Shown: positions 6,237-14,016, counted from the first letter of the stretch. The stretch: DNA of 14,016 nucleotides from Salegentibacter sp. (GCA_024635815.1 JAGXIG010000044.1:1-14016), one strand, 5' to 3'. Translations and numbers: made by a program. The notes: generated by a model not told the origin, from the sequence alone.

Positions 6237-8279
6237 ATGCCCACACCAAAATTTACCAATAGCCTAATCAAAGAGACCAGCCCCTATCTTTTACAACATG
6301 CCCATAATCCGGTAAACTGGGAAGCGTGGAATGCGAAAAGCCTCGAAAAAGCCCGGAAAGAAGATAAACTTTTGCTTATTAGTGTTGGGTATTCGGCCTG
6401 CCACTGGTGCCACGTGATGGAACACGAAAGTTTTGAAGACGAAAGTGTAGCCGAAATTATGAACGAGCATTTCATTAATATTAAAGTAGATCGCGAAGAA
6501 CGTCCAGATATAGACCAGGTTTATATGAATGCGGTACAGGTGATGACCGGCGCGGGAGGTTGGCCAATGAATATTGTTGCTCTCCCCGACGGCCGACCGG
6601 TTTGGGGTGGAACCTATTTAAGAAAAAAGCAATGGAAAGATGCTTTAAAACAACTTTCGGGCCTTTACCAAACTAAACCAGATAAGATGAAAGAATATGC
6701 ATCCAGACTGGAAGAAGGGCTTCAGCAATTACAACTAATTGAAACTCATGAAGAGGAAACAACCTTCTCTACCAATTTTCTAAATGAAATCCTTGAGAAA
6801 TGGAAAAAAGGGTTTGATAAGAAAAATGGCGGTTCACGAGGTGCTCCAAAATTTATGCTTCCGGTAAACCAGGAATTTTTATTGCGTAGCGGCGTGCAGT
6901 TAGAAAATAATGAACTTCTTGAACATTCCCTTCACAGTCTTAATAAAATCTCATACGGTGGCGTTTTTGATCATATTGGCGGTGGATTCTCACGTTACTC
7001 GGTAGACGAACGCTGGCATATACCTCACTTTGAAAAAATGCTTTACGATAACGCTCAACTTGTAAGTATTTACAGCAAAGCTTTTTCCCTAACAAAAGAC
7101 AGCTGGTATGAAGAGGTAGTTTTTAAAACCCTGGATTTTATAAAAGATGAACTCACTGACACATCGGGCGCGTTTTATTCGGCTTTAGATGCAGATAGTG
7201 AAGATGAAAACAGAAACAAAACCGAAGGTGCTTATTACATTTGGACAAAAGATAATTTACAAGACTTACTGAAAGAAGATTTTCCAATTTTTGAAGCTTA
7301 TTATAATATAAATTCCTTCGGAAAATGGGAGGAGAATAATTTTGTGCTTATCCGTTCAAAAAATGACAAAACCATAGCTGAAGAATTTGATCTAAGCTTA
7401 TCTGAGTTACAATCTAAAAAAAAACACTGGATTAAAACTTTAAAAAAAGAACGGAATAAAAGAATAAAACCGGGATTAGACGATAAAAGCTTAACTTCCT
7501 GGAATGCCCTGATGCTAACCGGCTACGTAGACGCTTACAAAGCTTTTGGTAAACCAGAATTCTTAGAAAAGGCTTTCAAAAATGCAGCGTTTCTTCAAAA
7601 GTTTCAGTTTAAAAAAGATTTTCGGCTTTGGCATAATTTTAAAAACGGAAAAAGTAATATAAATGCTTACCTGGAAGATTACGTTTTTTGTATTGAAGCT
7701 TTTCTGAATTTATATGAAGCTACATTTGAAGAAAAATGGCTGGAAATTGCAGAAAAATTAATTGTGGTTTGCCTGGAAGATTTTCAGGATAAAAAAACCG
7801 GGTTATTCTATTTCACCTCTTCAAAAGATGAAGCCCTAATCACCAGAAATTATGAACTAAATGACAATGTGATGCCGGCTTCAAATTCAGTTATGGCTAA
7901 AAACCTATTCAAGATCTCTAAAATCACCGGAAATCAGGAATATTACGAGCTAGCCGCCCAAATGCTAAAAACGGTTCAAGCCCAAATAAAGACGCAGCCG
8001 CAGTCTTATGCTAATTGGTTGGATTTGATGCTCAATTTTACTGAAACCTTTTATGAAATCGCCATTACTGGCAAAAATGCAGTGAGAATAAGAAAAGAAC
8101 TTCAGGAAGAATACTTTCCGCATACTGTATTTGCCGGAAGCATCAATGATTCAGAAGTAGCAGTTTTAAAATCGAGATTTAAAGAAAACAAGGATTTAAT
8201 CTACATCTGCAGTGATGGAAAATGCGATCTTCCATTAAATTCCGTAGAAGAATCTATTAAAAAAATTAAACAATTTTAA
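6237..8279 (+). CDS. DUF255/YyaL-type protein (thioredoxin fold plus alpha/alpha-barrel)
   Basis: 680-residue cytoplasmic-looking protein of the YyaL (Bacillus)/SPATA20 family, whose biochemical role is not established. The N-terminal domain (about 5-165) is the DUF255 thioredoxin-like fold. It has the conserved opening NSLIKETSPYLLQHAHNPVNW and the CxxC-type site ACHWCHVM (C55, C58), followed by VDREERPD (84-91) and GAGGWP (105-110). The rest resembles an (alpha/alpha)6 barrel like those of N-acylglucosamine epimerases: GGVFDHIGGGFSRYS (241-255), HIPHFEKMLYDNA (261-273), YSALDADSE (314-322) and GAYYIWT (331-337) are all family signatures. There is no signal peptide. The length is normal for the family and no motif is broken. 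The ATG at 6237 lies six residues before the conserved start. The preceding terminator suggests separate transcription, but I cannot place a promoter. Confidence 0.92.
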   Translation: MPTPKFTNSLIKETSPYLLQHAHNPVNWEAWNAKSLEKARKEDKLLLISVGYSACHWCHVMEHESFEDESVAEIMNEHFINIKVDREERPDIDQVYMNAVQVMTGAGGWPMNIVALPDGRPVWGGTYLRKKQWKDALKQLSGLYQTKPDKMKEYASRLEEGLQQLQLIETHEEETTFSTNFLNEILEKWKKGFDKKNGGSRGAPKFMLPVNQEFLLRSGVQLENNELLEHSLHSLNKISYGGVFDHIGGGFSRYSVDERWHIPHFEKMLYDNAQLVSIYSKAFSLTKDSWYEEVVFKTLDFIKDELTDTSGAFYSALDADSEDENRNKTEGAYYIWTKDNLQDLLKEDFPIFEAYYNINSFGKWEENNFVLIRSKNDKTIAEEFDLSLSELQSKKKHWIKTLKKERNKRIKPGLDDKSLTSWNALMLTGYVDAYKAFGKPEFLEKAFKNAAFLQKFQFKKDFRLWHNFKNGKSNINAYLEDYVFCIEAFLNLYEATFEEKWLEIAEKLIVVCLEDFQDKKTGLFYFTSSKDEALITRNYELNDNVMPASNSVMAKNLFKISKITGNQEYYELAAQMLKTVQAQIKTQPQSYANWLDLMLNFTETFYEIAITGKNAVRIRKELQEEYFPHTVFAGSINDSEVAVLKSRFKENKDLIYICSDGKCDLPLNSVEESIKKIKQF

Positions 8280-8323
8280 CAAAAATTAAACAGCAAATTT
8301 TCTGATAAATAAAAAATTTATAG

Positions 8324-8331
8324 TCAATTTG
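8324..8331 (+). promoter_or_regulatory. Candidate -7 box for the MscS-family gene
   Basis: TCAATTTG matches TAnnTTTG except for one base and lies 22 nt before the ATG at 8354. The surrounding gap (8280-8353) is very AT-rich and no terminator is seen after the upstream gene. The channel gene could therefore also be reached by readthrough. No convincing -33 is visible. Confidence 0.22.
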
Positions 8332-8353
8332 TTGCTCCAAAAAAGATGATAAT

Positions 8354-9241
8354 ATGGATAAATTAAACGATTGGGGCGCCATCGCGAAAGAATACGCAGA
8401 AAAATTAATCGATTATCTGCCAACTTTATTAGGAGCACTTGCGCTACTTATTATTGGGCTTTGGGTAATTGGTCTTATTGTTAAATACTTAGACAAATTA
8501 TTTAAAAAGAAAGATTTTGATGAAACTTTAGAAATCTTCACTATAAATGCGGTAAAGTGGGGACTTCGCATCATTCTTTTTGTACTTTTTATTACCCAAT
8601 TAGGTGTAGAAAGCGCTTCTCTGGTTGCCGCAATTGGTGCTGCCGGTTTAGCTATTGGTCTTGCTATGCAGGGCTCACTATCTAACCTTGCAGGCGGTGT
8701 ACTTCTTATAATATTAAAACCCTTTAAAGTTGGTGACTGGATAGAAGTCCAGGGTGTTTCGGGCACTGTTGTAGAAATTTCCTTGTTTTATACCAAATTA
8801 GACACTTTTGGAAATCAACGTGCAGTAATTCCAAACGGCGAATTAAGTAACGATAATATTATTAATTATAGTCATAATGGTACCAGAAGGGAAAGCCTAA
8901 GTTTTGGAATTTCTTATGATGATGATTTAAAAAAGGCCAAGCAAGTACTTAGAGATCTGGTTGAAGAGCAGGAAGATGTGCTGAAAGACCCTGCACCACA
9001 AATTATTGTAGCTGAACTTGGTGCCGATTCGGTAAATTTCTCAGTGAGATATTTTGCCGAAAACAGTAAATTCTGGGATCTTCACTGGTATATGATTGAA
9101 GAAGGAAAAATTAGACTGGAAGAAGCAGGAATGACAATTCCTTATCCTCAGCGTGATGTTTACCTATACGACCAAACAAAAATGAATGGTACGATAGAAA
9201 AGAAATCACGAAATAATAACAACTCAGATACAGCCGATTAA
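8354..9241 (+). CDS. Small-conductance mechanosensitive channel, MscS family
   Basis: Inner-membrane channel of 295 residues, close to the E. coli MscS length. It opens under membrane tension to release solutes during hypo-osmotic shock and assembles as a heptamer in the known family. Three membrane helices are visible: about 22-45, 64-83 and the pore helix at about 88-121. The pore helix has the typical Gly/Ala packing pattern AAIGAAGLAIGLAMQGSLSN, then LKPFKVGDWIEV leading into the beta domain (about 122-180) with GTVVEI and VIPNGELSN. The C-terminal alpha/beta domain ends at the family motif PYPQRDV (264-270 region), followed by a short polar, Asn-rich tail. The ATG at 8354 is chosen because it gives a normal N-terminal helix. 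The stop overlaps the tsaB stop by 4 bp, and a terminator-like hairpin lies 40 nt downstream, inside tsaB. Confidence 0.95.
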   Translation: MDKLNDWGAIAKEYAEKLIDYLPTLLGALALLIIGLWVIGLIVKYLDKLFKKKDFDETLEIFTINAVKWGLRIILFVLFITQLGVESASLVAAIGAAGLAIGLAMQGSLSNLAGGVLLIILKPFKVGDWIEVQGVSGTVVEISLFYTKLDTFGNQRAVIPNGELSNDNIINYSHNGTRRESLSFGISYDDDLKKAKQVLRDLVEEQEDVLKDPAPQIIVAELGADSVNFSVRYFAENSKFWDLHWYMIEEGKIRLEEAGMTIPYPQRDVYLYDQTKMNGTIEKKSRNNNNSDTAD

Positions 9242-9897
9242 CCGGCAATAAAATCTTTTAAATAATAAGGTTCAAAATAGGCGACATCTTCGGTGTCGCT
9301 TTTTTTGTATTTGGCTTCTGCCAAAGTGCACATTTCCCTTGCAGATGGCAATTTATCTAAAATAAATTCCGCGTTGGAATGGGTACAAATAGCCTGGAAC
9401 TTTTCTACACCATTTCCTATAAATAATATTTTATCCTTTTCGAGATAATCAGTAAATGAATTTTCATCCAAAATTTCAGCCTTAGTTTCTCTTATTTCAT
9501 TCAATTTTTCATCAAAAATAGCCGAATAAACTTCCATCCTACGGGCATCTAACATTGGGATTACGAATCCTTTTTCAAGTTCTACCTGCGCTGCTAGAGA
9601 AGCTAAAGTGGCGATAGAAATTAGGGGAATATCCAATGAAAAGCATAAACCCTTGGCACTGGAAACCCCAATTCTCAATCCGGTGTAAGACCCCGGGCCT
9701 TTGCTTACCGCGATAGCATCAAGGTCGGTTACGTTTAGTTTATTTTCCTTTAGAATTTCATCAATAAAAACGTGTAACTTTTCGGCGTGCGAATAATTAT
9801 TACTCTTGTCTTCCTTGAGTGCCAATAAAGCGCCGTCTTGTGAAAGTGCAACAGAACAATTGGTGGTAGCGGTTTCTAAACAAAGTATTAATGCCAA
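9238..9897 (-). CDS. tsaB: tRNA threonylcarbamoyladenosine biosynthesis protein TsaB
   Basis: Non-catalytic partner of TsaD, working with TsaD and TsaE to put threonylcarbamoyl on A37 of ANN-decoding tRNAs (t6A). The 219-residue protein has the ASKHA-fold opening ILCLETATTNCSVAL (4-18), the signature GPGSYTGLRIG (67-77) and PMLDARRMEVY (114-124), and ends with EPYYLKDF, all typical of TsaB. Length is normal. It lies 14 nt downstream of the second efflux adaptor gene on the same strand, with no terminator between, so it is probably transcribed with the efflux genes. Its 3' end overlaps the MscS-family stop codon by 4 bp. Residues 198-206 (KKSDTEDVA) are encoded by DNA that forms a terminator for the opposite strand. 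The ATG at 9895-9897 precedes the conserved motif directly. Confidence 0.96.
   Translation of the reverse strand: MALILCLETATTNCSVALSQDGALLALKEDKSNNYSHAEKLHVFIDEILKENKLNVTDLDAIAVSKGPGSYTGLRIGVSSAKGLCFSLDIPLISIATLASLAAQVELEKGFVIPMLDARRMEVYSAIFDEKLNEIRETKAEILDENSFTDYLEKDKILFIGNGVEKFQAICTHSNAEFILDKLPSAREMCTLAEAKYKKSDTEDVAYFEPYYLKDFIAG
9281..9306 (+). terminator. Terminator for the MscS-family gene, embedded in tsaB
   Basis: GCGACATC (9281-9288) pairs with GGTGTCGC (9292-9299) through eight pairs, one G-U, around a tight loop, followed by seven T residues (9300-9306) on the plus strand. It lies 40 nt after the MscS-family stop, the right distance for its terminator, while lying inside the 3' coding part of tsaB on the other strand. 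On the minus strand the hairpin is preceded, not followed, by the homopolymer run (as A), so it should not terminate tsaB transcription. Confidence 0.72.
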
Positions 9898-9911
9898 ATC
9901 CTCTAATTTTC

Positions 9912-11144
9912 TTATTTGTTAGTTACTTCAATATCGTCGCCTTCTTTAAGGCTTTTTGTTACGGTATTATATGGGCCTGTTATTACAGTTTCTCCTTCAG
10001 CCAAACCTTCGGTGATCTCAATATTGCTATCATCCTGGATACCGGTAGAAACCCTTCTCAACTCTGCCTTCTCTCCTTCTTTTAGAAAAACAGCTTCATA
10101 TTTTTGATTAGCACTTTCACTTGTAGTGGTATCGGATTTAATAACAATAGCACTAATTGGTATGCCTATTATATTGTCTTTTCTATTAGTAATTATATCT
10201 ACAGTAGCCGTCATACCTGGTCTAAAGGGAGAATAGTTATCTGATTTACCTTCTAAAAGATCTTTATACGATTCCTCTAAAATACGAACTTTTACCTTAA
10301 AGTTAGTCACCTGATCTGTAGTAAGAGCGGCATCGGCCGAGTTAGAAATTTCAGTAACAATTCCTTCGAATTCTTTTCCTAAATAAGCATCAACCTCAAC
10401 TATAGTAGAATCTCCAACTTCAACCTTTACAATATCATTTTCATTTACATCTACTTCAACTTCCATATTTGTAAGGTTGGCCACCCTAAGAATTTCGGTT
10501 CCAGCCATTTGTTGGGTACCCACTACTCTTTCTCCAAGTTCGGCATCAAGTTTTGAAATCGTACCGCTCATAGGAGCATAAATATTGGTTCGTCCAAGGT
10601 TATCTGTGGCTTCCTTTACCGTTGCGGCAGTACTTTGCATATTGTAATAAGCCGATTCTTTATTAGCCAGCGCTACTTCATATTCTGAAACAATCCTGTC
10701 CCACTCTGCTTTAGAAATCACTCCTTTCTCAAAAAGGCTCTTATTTCGGTTATAATTAGCTTCAGCTTGCTTTAAACTTGCTTCAGCCTGGGCATAATTT
10801 GCCCTGGAAGTTTTCAGCCCAGCCTGGGCTCTATTCACACTAGATAGGTAAATGTCAGGGTTAACCTTAACCAGTAAATCTCCTTTTTCTACCGCCTGTC
10901 CTTCAACAACAGGAAGTTCAATTATTTCCCCAGAAACTTCTGAAGATAATTTTACCTCAATCTCCGGTTGAATCTTTCCGGTGGCCGAAACAGTTTCAAT
11001 AATATCTATAGGTTCAATTTTAGTTATTTCTACTTCTTTAAAATTGCCAGATTTACCAAACCAGCCTGCTTTTTTTCCTACAATAAGCAGGACAATAAGC
11101 GCTAGGGCAATTCCGATAATTATATATAGAGTCTTTTTCTTCAT
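9912..11144 (-). CDS. Periplasmic adaptor (membrane fusion protein) of an efflux system, HlyD/AcrA-MacA type
   Basis: Adaptor of 410 residues that would bridge an inner-membrane pump and a TolC-type outer-membrane channel. It has one N-terminal membrane anchor (about 5-23) and no lipobox. A split lipoyl/biotinyl domain follows, with halves at about 63-97 (SSEVSGEIIELPVVEGQAV) and about 183-222 (NIYAPMSGTI). Between them lies a long alpha-hairpin (98-182) containing LFEKGVIS. After that come a beta-barrel domain (about 226-317, RPGMTATVDI) and a membrane-proximal domain to the end (ITEGLAEGETVITGP). It starts 3 nt after the TolC-family stop and ends 14 nt before tsaB, a tight operon arrangement. 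It is a paralogue of the other adaptor at the upstream end of the cluster. Whether it serves an ABC (MacB-like) or RND pump cannot be told from the protein alone, though the upstream permease favours ABC. Confidence 0.93.
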   Translation of the reverse strand: MKKKTLYIIIGIALALIVLLIVGKKAGWFGKSGNFKEVEITKIEPIDIIETVSATGKIQPEIEVKLSSEVSGEIIELPVVEGQAVEKGDLLVKVNPDIYLSSVNRAQAGLKTSRANYAQAEASLKQAEANYNRNKSLFEKGVISKAEWDRIVSEYEVALANKESAYYNMQSTAATVKEATDNLGRTNIYAPMSGTISKLDAELGERVVGTQQMAGTEILRVANLTNMEVEVDVNENDIVKVEVGDSTIVEVDAYLGKEFEGIVTEISNSADAALTTDQVTNFKVKVRILEESYKDLLEGKSDNYSPFRPGMTATVDIITNRKDNIIGIPISAIVIKSDTTTSESANQKYEAVFLKEGEKAELRRVSTGIQDDSNIEITEGLAEGETVITGPYNTVTKSLKEGDDIEVTNK

Positions 11145-11147
11145 AGT

Positions 11148-12587
11148 TTAAAATTTAAGATCGGTCACCGGTACTCCAAAATATAATTCAAGTACTTTTA
11201 ATTTAAAAATATAGTCGTATTTGGTTCTAAGCACTTCACTTTGTGCGTTTTCATATCTTAATTTTGCCTGGCTAAATTCAAAAGCATTGGAGATTCCCAC
11301 ATCAAAACGCTGTGTGGAATAATCAAAAGCCTGTTCTTGCGCATTTGCCGCAACCAGAGCCGCTTCGTAAGCTTCAAAGGCTCCTTCAGCATCTACATAA
11401 GCCTGGTAAACATTTGCTTCAAGATCTAGCTCTGCCTGTTCTAGCTCGTACTCGGCACGCTTGGCATTCACCTGGCTTCTTCTTACCTGTATCCTGGTGG
11501 CCATCCCGTTAAATATTGGAACACTAACCTGCACCCCGTAGGTAATACCATCGTTACGTTGTAATTGTTCAAAGAAAGGTAGTGGGCTGCCAAGAGTAGT
11601 CATCATATTTGGAGCAACCACAATGTCACCGGTTTGCTCTACTACCCCAATTTGTCGGGTAGGATCATTCGGGTCTATTTCTGCACCAATTATTCTTCCC
11701 TGGCCAGATTCTCTGGTATTGTAGTTAAAGAAAGCTCCTACGCTTGGGTAATAAGCTCCCCTGGCAATTTCAACATCTTTTTGAGCCAGTTCTCTATTGG
11801 CTTCAGCAATCCTAATTTCAGATCGCTCTTCTTTTGCCTGTTCTACGATATCATCTACAGAGTTATCAAGTATTTCTGTTCCAAAAATATCGTAATCTCT
11901 TTCTACGATATCAAAATTCTCATAATCTTTTATAAGTAAAGTTTGTGCTAAACTAATAAGGGAGATTCTAATATTGTTTTGAGCAACAATCATTCGTTGT
12001 TGTTCATCAGCATTGGTAGCTTCAATTTCCAGAAGGTCCCCCTGGGGCAATGACCCGGCTTCTACAAGCTCCCTGGTTCTTTCCATTTGCTCCTGGGTAA
12101 CTTCGTTCTGCATTCTAAGGATTTCAAGGTTTTGCTTATTAAAAAGCACCTGTAAATAAGAATCGGCCACGAAAAGTGTGATATCATCTTTCATCTTGTC
12201 CAACGCATATTGGGTGGCAAGCTGTGAGATTTTTGCGCGTTGCAATTGTTTGAAATTCCTAAGGCCGTCAAATAAATTTAGACTTGCTGTAACCCCGGCG
12301 GAAAAGTTTCTTGTAGTTTGGGTTTGTAGAATCCCGGTAGTTACGTTTTGCGTAAGACCAGTGTTCCAGGAGTTGGTTGCTGAAGCATTTACATTTGGCA
12401 GAAAATTACCAATCGCGTCCCTTCTTCCCAATTCTGCCAGCTCTACATCGAGCTCGCTTTGTTTTACTGAGATATTATTCTCCAGGGCATAATTCACACA
12501 TTCCTGAAGTGTCCATTTATTGTCTTCCTGGGCTTTTACAAATAAAGCAGAAAATAGAAATATGGTTAGTAAGCTGTATTTTTTCAT
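11148..12587 (-). CDS. TolC-family outer-membrane efflux channel
   Basis: Outer-membrane/periplasmic channel of the OEP/TolC family, 479 residues, expected to trimerise into a barrel plus alpha-helical tunnel that docks with adaptors. A signal peptide is clear (MKKYSLLTIFLFSALFVKAQ, cleavage near residue 20). The two structural repeats are visible. Each has a strand motif, SLNLFDGLRN (102-111) and SVPIFNGMATR (355-365), followed by long Gln/Ala/Glu-rich helices with the typical AxxxxY spacing. The segment SRSEIRIAEANRELAQKDVEIARGAYYPSV-like region (about 255-283) is the usual start of the second repeat. A Gly/Pro-rich insertion at about 293-340 lies in the barrel part. The mature start TLQECVNYALENN is a family hallmark. 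A 62-nt gap separates it from the upstream adaptor, without terminator or clear promoter. Confidence 0.95.
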   Translation of the reverse strand: MKKYSLLTIFLFSALFVKAQEDNKWTLQECVNYALENNISVKQSELDVELAELGRRDAIGNFLPNVNASATNSWNTGLTQNVTTGILQTQTTRNFSAGVTASLNLFDGLRNFKQLQRAKISQLATQYALDKMKDDITLFVADSYLQVLFNKQNLEILRMQNEVTQEQMERTRELVEAGSLPQGDLLEIEATNADEQQRMIVAQNNIRISLISLAQTLLIKDYENFDIVERDYDIFGTEILDNSVDDIVEQAKEERSEIRIAEANRELAQKDVEIARGAYYPSVGAFFNYNTRESGQGRIIGAEIDPNDPTRQIGVVEQTGDIVVAPNMMTTLGSPLPFFEQLQRNDGITYGVQVSVPIFNGMATRIQVRRSQVNAKRAEYELEQAELDLEANVYQAYVDAEGAFEAYEAALVAANAQEQAFDYSTQRFDVGISNAFEFSQAKLRYENAQSEVLRTKYDYIFKLKVLELYFGVPVTDLKF

Positions 12588-12649
12588 AATCGGAATTGTA
12601 GTTGATGAGTCTGTGAAATTCTAAACTTGTTACATTTTGAAGTGAAAAT

Positions 12650-13768
12650 CTAGCTTCCGGCAAATTCAGGGCTAGGTTTAACGATGTTCCAGACCTTAAT
12701 TTTATCGTCTTTTGAAATGCCATTTTTCACTTCAACCTTAATTCCATCACTAATTCCCAACTCCAAGTCTCTTCTTTCAAATTCCTGATCTCCTGTTTCA
12801 ACTTCCACAAAAGGTTCCTGACTTTTTGGATCAAATTGAACCAAAGCTTCTTTAATCGCCAAAACCTCATCTGCACGATCTAAAATTATGGACGCATTTG
12901 CACTTAAACCAGCGCGAATAAAAGTAGTATCGGCCTTATCTAAGGTGCCTTTTATTTCAAACTGAATCGCTCCGTTTTCATCTATCCCTTTTGGAGCGAT
13001 ATAATCTAAAATAGCATTAAAAGTTTTGTTTTCTATTGCCCCAACAGTTACCTCCAGCGGCAAATCTTCCTTAATTTTTCCAACTTCACTTTCGTCAACT
13101 TTTCCTTCAAAAATCATTTCGTTAACATCAGCAAGGGTGGCTAAAGTAGTACCATCGTTAAAATTGTTACTTTCTATAACCTGGTTTCCAACACGCACCG
13201 GCACGTCTAAAACCATCCCGTCTACCGTAGACCTAATAAGTGTATTGGCCGCGCTACCTAACCCACTTGTGGTTCCAGTTTGCACAATCTCAAAATTCTG
13301 CTGAGCAGAGCGGTAATTCTGCTGCATTCTTTGATAGTTGGCTTCAGCGTTATCAAAATCGTTTTGAGAAATCACTCCTTTTTCAAATAAGGCCTTTTGC
13401 CTTTCAAAGGTTTTTTGCTCGTTATCCAAATTAATCTTTGCGGTCGCAACAGCATCTTTTGCACTTTGCAATGAATTCACATTTGGAATCACCCGAATTT
13501 TTGCGATAAGATCGCCAGCCTTTACTTTCTCTCCGGCTTCAATATATATTTCATCTATAATTCCCGAGATATTAGGTTTTATAAGCACTTCTTCCTTCGG
13601 AACAATATTTCCCGTCGCCACGGTTTTTTTCACGATGGTTTCTATTGAGGCCTGTTCTGTTTCATAAACCGTAGGATCCTCCTGATTTTTCTGAAACAAA
13701 TAGTATAACGCGCCTACAAAAACAACGGCGATCAATACTAAAATTGAGATTGTAACTGTTTTTTTCAT
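12650..13768 (-). CDS. Periplasmic adaptor (membrane fusion protein), MacA-like
   Basis: Second efflux adaptor of the cluster, 372 residues. One membrane anchor (about 5-25) is followed by lipoyl half-domains at about 62-92 (KPNISGIIDEIYIEAGEKVKAG) and about 177-212 (STVDGMVLDVPVRVGNQVI). They are separated by an alpha-hairpin (about 97-165) with KALFEKGVIS. A beta-barrel region (about 217-300) and a membrane-proximal domain (about 301-372, NGISKDDKIKVW) complete it. It lies 36 nt downstream of the MacB-like permease gene on the same strand, so it is the likely MacA-type partner of that permease, which would use ATP to extrude or deliver substrates through the TolC-family channel. It shares the domain order and the LFEKGVIS hairpin motif with the second adaptor but differs widely elsewhere. 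The start at 13768 gives a short basic n-region (MKKT) before the anchor. Confidence 0.92.
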   Translation of the reverse strand: MKKTVTISILVLIAVVFVGALYYLFQKNQEDPTVYETEQASIETIVKKTVATGNIVPKEEVLIKPNISGIIDEIYIEAGEKVKAGDLIAKIRVIPNVNSLQSAKDAVATAKINLDNEQKTFERQKALFEKGVISQNDFDNAEANYQRMQQNYRSAQQNFEIVQTGTTSGLGSAANTLIRSTVDGMVLDVPVRVGNQVIESNNFNDGTTLATLADVNEMIFEGKVDESEVGKIKEDLPLEVTVGAIENKTFNAILDYIAPKGIDENGAIQFEIKGTLDKADTTFIRAGLSANASIILDRADEVLAIKEALVQFDPKSQEPFVEVETGDQEFERRDLELGISDGIKVEVKNGISKDDKIKVWNIVKPSPEFAGS

Positions 13769-13804
13769 TTTTTGATTGTATTTGTCTTCTTTACTTTTTT
13801 CTTG

Positions 13805-14016
13805 TTATTCTGTTCTAAGGGCATCCACAGGTTTAATTTTAATAGCATTCTGCGCCGGAATAAGTCCTGCCAATAATCCCGAACAAACTAAAATTGCCAG
13901 GGCGGTAAGAACCACCCCTAAATCTACACTAGGATTCGCAAACATCATTTCTGAAGTATCCATTCCGCTTAAAGCATAATTAACTGCGACGATAATTCCT
14001 GTGGCGAAAATAATCC
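13805..14016 (-). CDS. MacB/FtsX-type ABC transporter permease (C-terminal part only)
   Basis: The last 69 codons of a minus-strand gene that runs off the right edge. Translating the strand gives two hydrophobic segments, IIFATGIIVAVNYAL and VDLGVVLTALAILVCSGLLAG. The end is LIPAQNAIKIKPVDALRTE, the classic C-terminus of MacB/FtsX-fold ABC permeases (G-x-x-P-A-x-x-A-x-x-x-x-P-x-x-A-L-R). These permeases extrude macrolides, lipoproteins, peptides or other envelope substrates using an ATPase domain or subunit, which would lie outside the window. The stop TAA (minus strand) is at 13807-13805, 36 nt before the first adaptor gene. The order permease, adaptor, channel suggests a tripartite MacAB-TolC-like pump. 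Confidence 0.88.
   Translation of the reverse strand, partial: IIFATGIIVAVNYALSGMDTSEMMFANPSVDLGVVLTALAILVCSGLLAGLIPAQNAIKIKPVDALRTE

Noticed and set aside
8280..8353. AT-only inverted repeat (AAATTTT...AAAATTT-like) as a terminator after the DUF255 gene
   Set aside because: The stem has no GC pairs and no T tract follows; it is more likely AT-rich leader sequence.
8413..8766. 117-codon minus-strand open frame opposite the MscS-family gene
   Set aside because: It is entirely antisense to the conserved pore and beta domains; composition is that of a shadow frame.
11634..11939. 101-codon plus-strand open frame inside the TolC-family gene (also 12178-12492)
   Set aside because: Both are antisense to a complete TolC-family protein with no family resemblance or start signals of their own.
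13776..13979. 67-codon plus-strand open frame at the right edge
   Set aside because: The minus strand here encodes the diagnostic C-terminus of a MacB/FtsX-type permease, so this is a shadow.
1..14016. Mobile elements, CRISPR arrays, tRNA or rRNA genes, defence systems
   Set aside because: No transposase-like frame, spaced direct repeats, tRNA-like cloverleaf or rRNA motif was seen; every long frame is assigned to a common chromosomal family.

Overview
The window looks like chromosomal DNA from a marine-type member of the Flavobacteriaceae (phylum Bacteroidota). The evidence is a PorP/SprF-family type IX secretion protein (a Bacteroidota-specific system), AT-rich sequence, starts mostly without clear Shine-Dalgarno sequences, several TAnnTTTG-like -7 boxes, and protein flavour close to Gramella/Salegentibacter/Zunongwangia relatives. 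That genus-level resemblance is an impression from memory, not a search. I see no rRNA, tRNA, CRISPR array, insertion sequence or phage gene. This is a core-genome-like region and I did not find a previously undescribed system in it.

Left part (1-3405): the 3' end of an OmpH/Skp periplasmic chaperone gene closes with a strong hairpin terminator. Glutamate racemase (murI) starts 8 nt beyond it. murI converges on a PorP/SprF-family gene with a 4-bp stop-codon overlap. Divergent from that is a NifU-like Fe-S scaffold/carrier gene with a duplicated N-terminal domain.

Middle (3406-8279): a long PiT-family phosphate transporter with a PhoU-like C-terminal cytoplasmic region is on the minus strand, convergent with the NifU-like gene. 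A roughly 300-nt divergent intergenic region holding several short palindromes separates it from a small dodecin gene. After a clear terminator comes a DUF255/YyaL thioredoxin-fold protein.

Right part (8280-14016): a small MscS channel gene on the plus strand converges on a minus-strand cluster, again with a 4-bp TTAA overlap. Its apparent terminator lies inside the coding sequence of the opposing gene. The cluster, in transcription order, is a MacB-like ABC permease (partial, running off the right edge), a periplasmic adaptor, a TolC-family outer-membrane channel, a second periplasmic adaptor, and tsaB (tRNA t6A synthesis). The first four would form one or two tripartite efflux pumps spanning both membranes. 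tsaB is a housekeeping gene that appears to ride on the same transcript.

The points most worth a second look are the terminator embedded in tsaB, the dodecin lacking its flavin-stacking tryptophan, the two different adaptors flanking one TolC gene, the PiT/PhoU-like fusion, and the palindromes between the phosphate transporter and dodecin genes.
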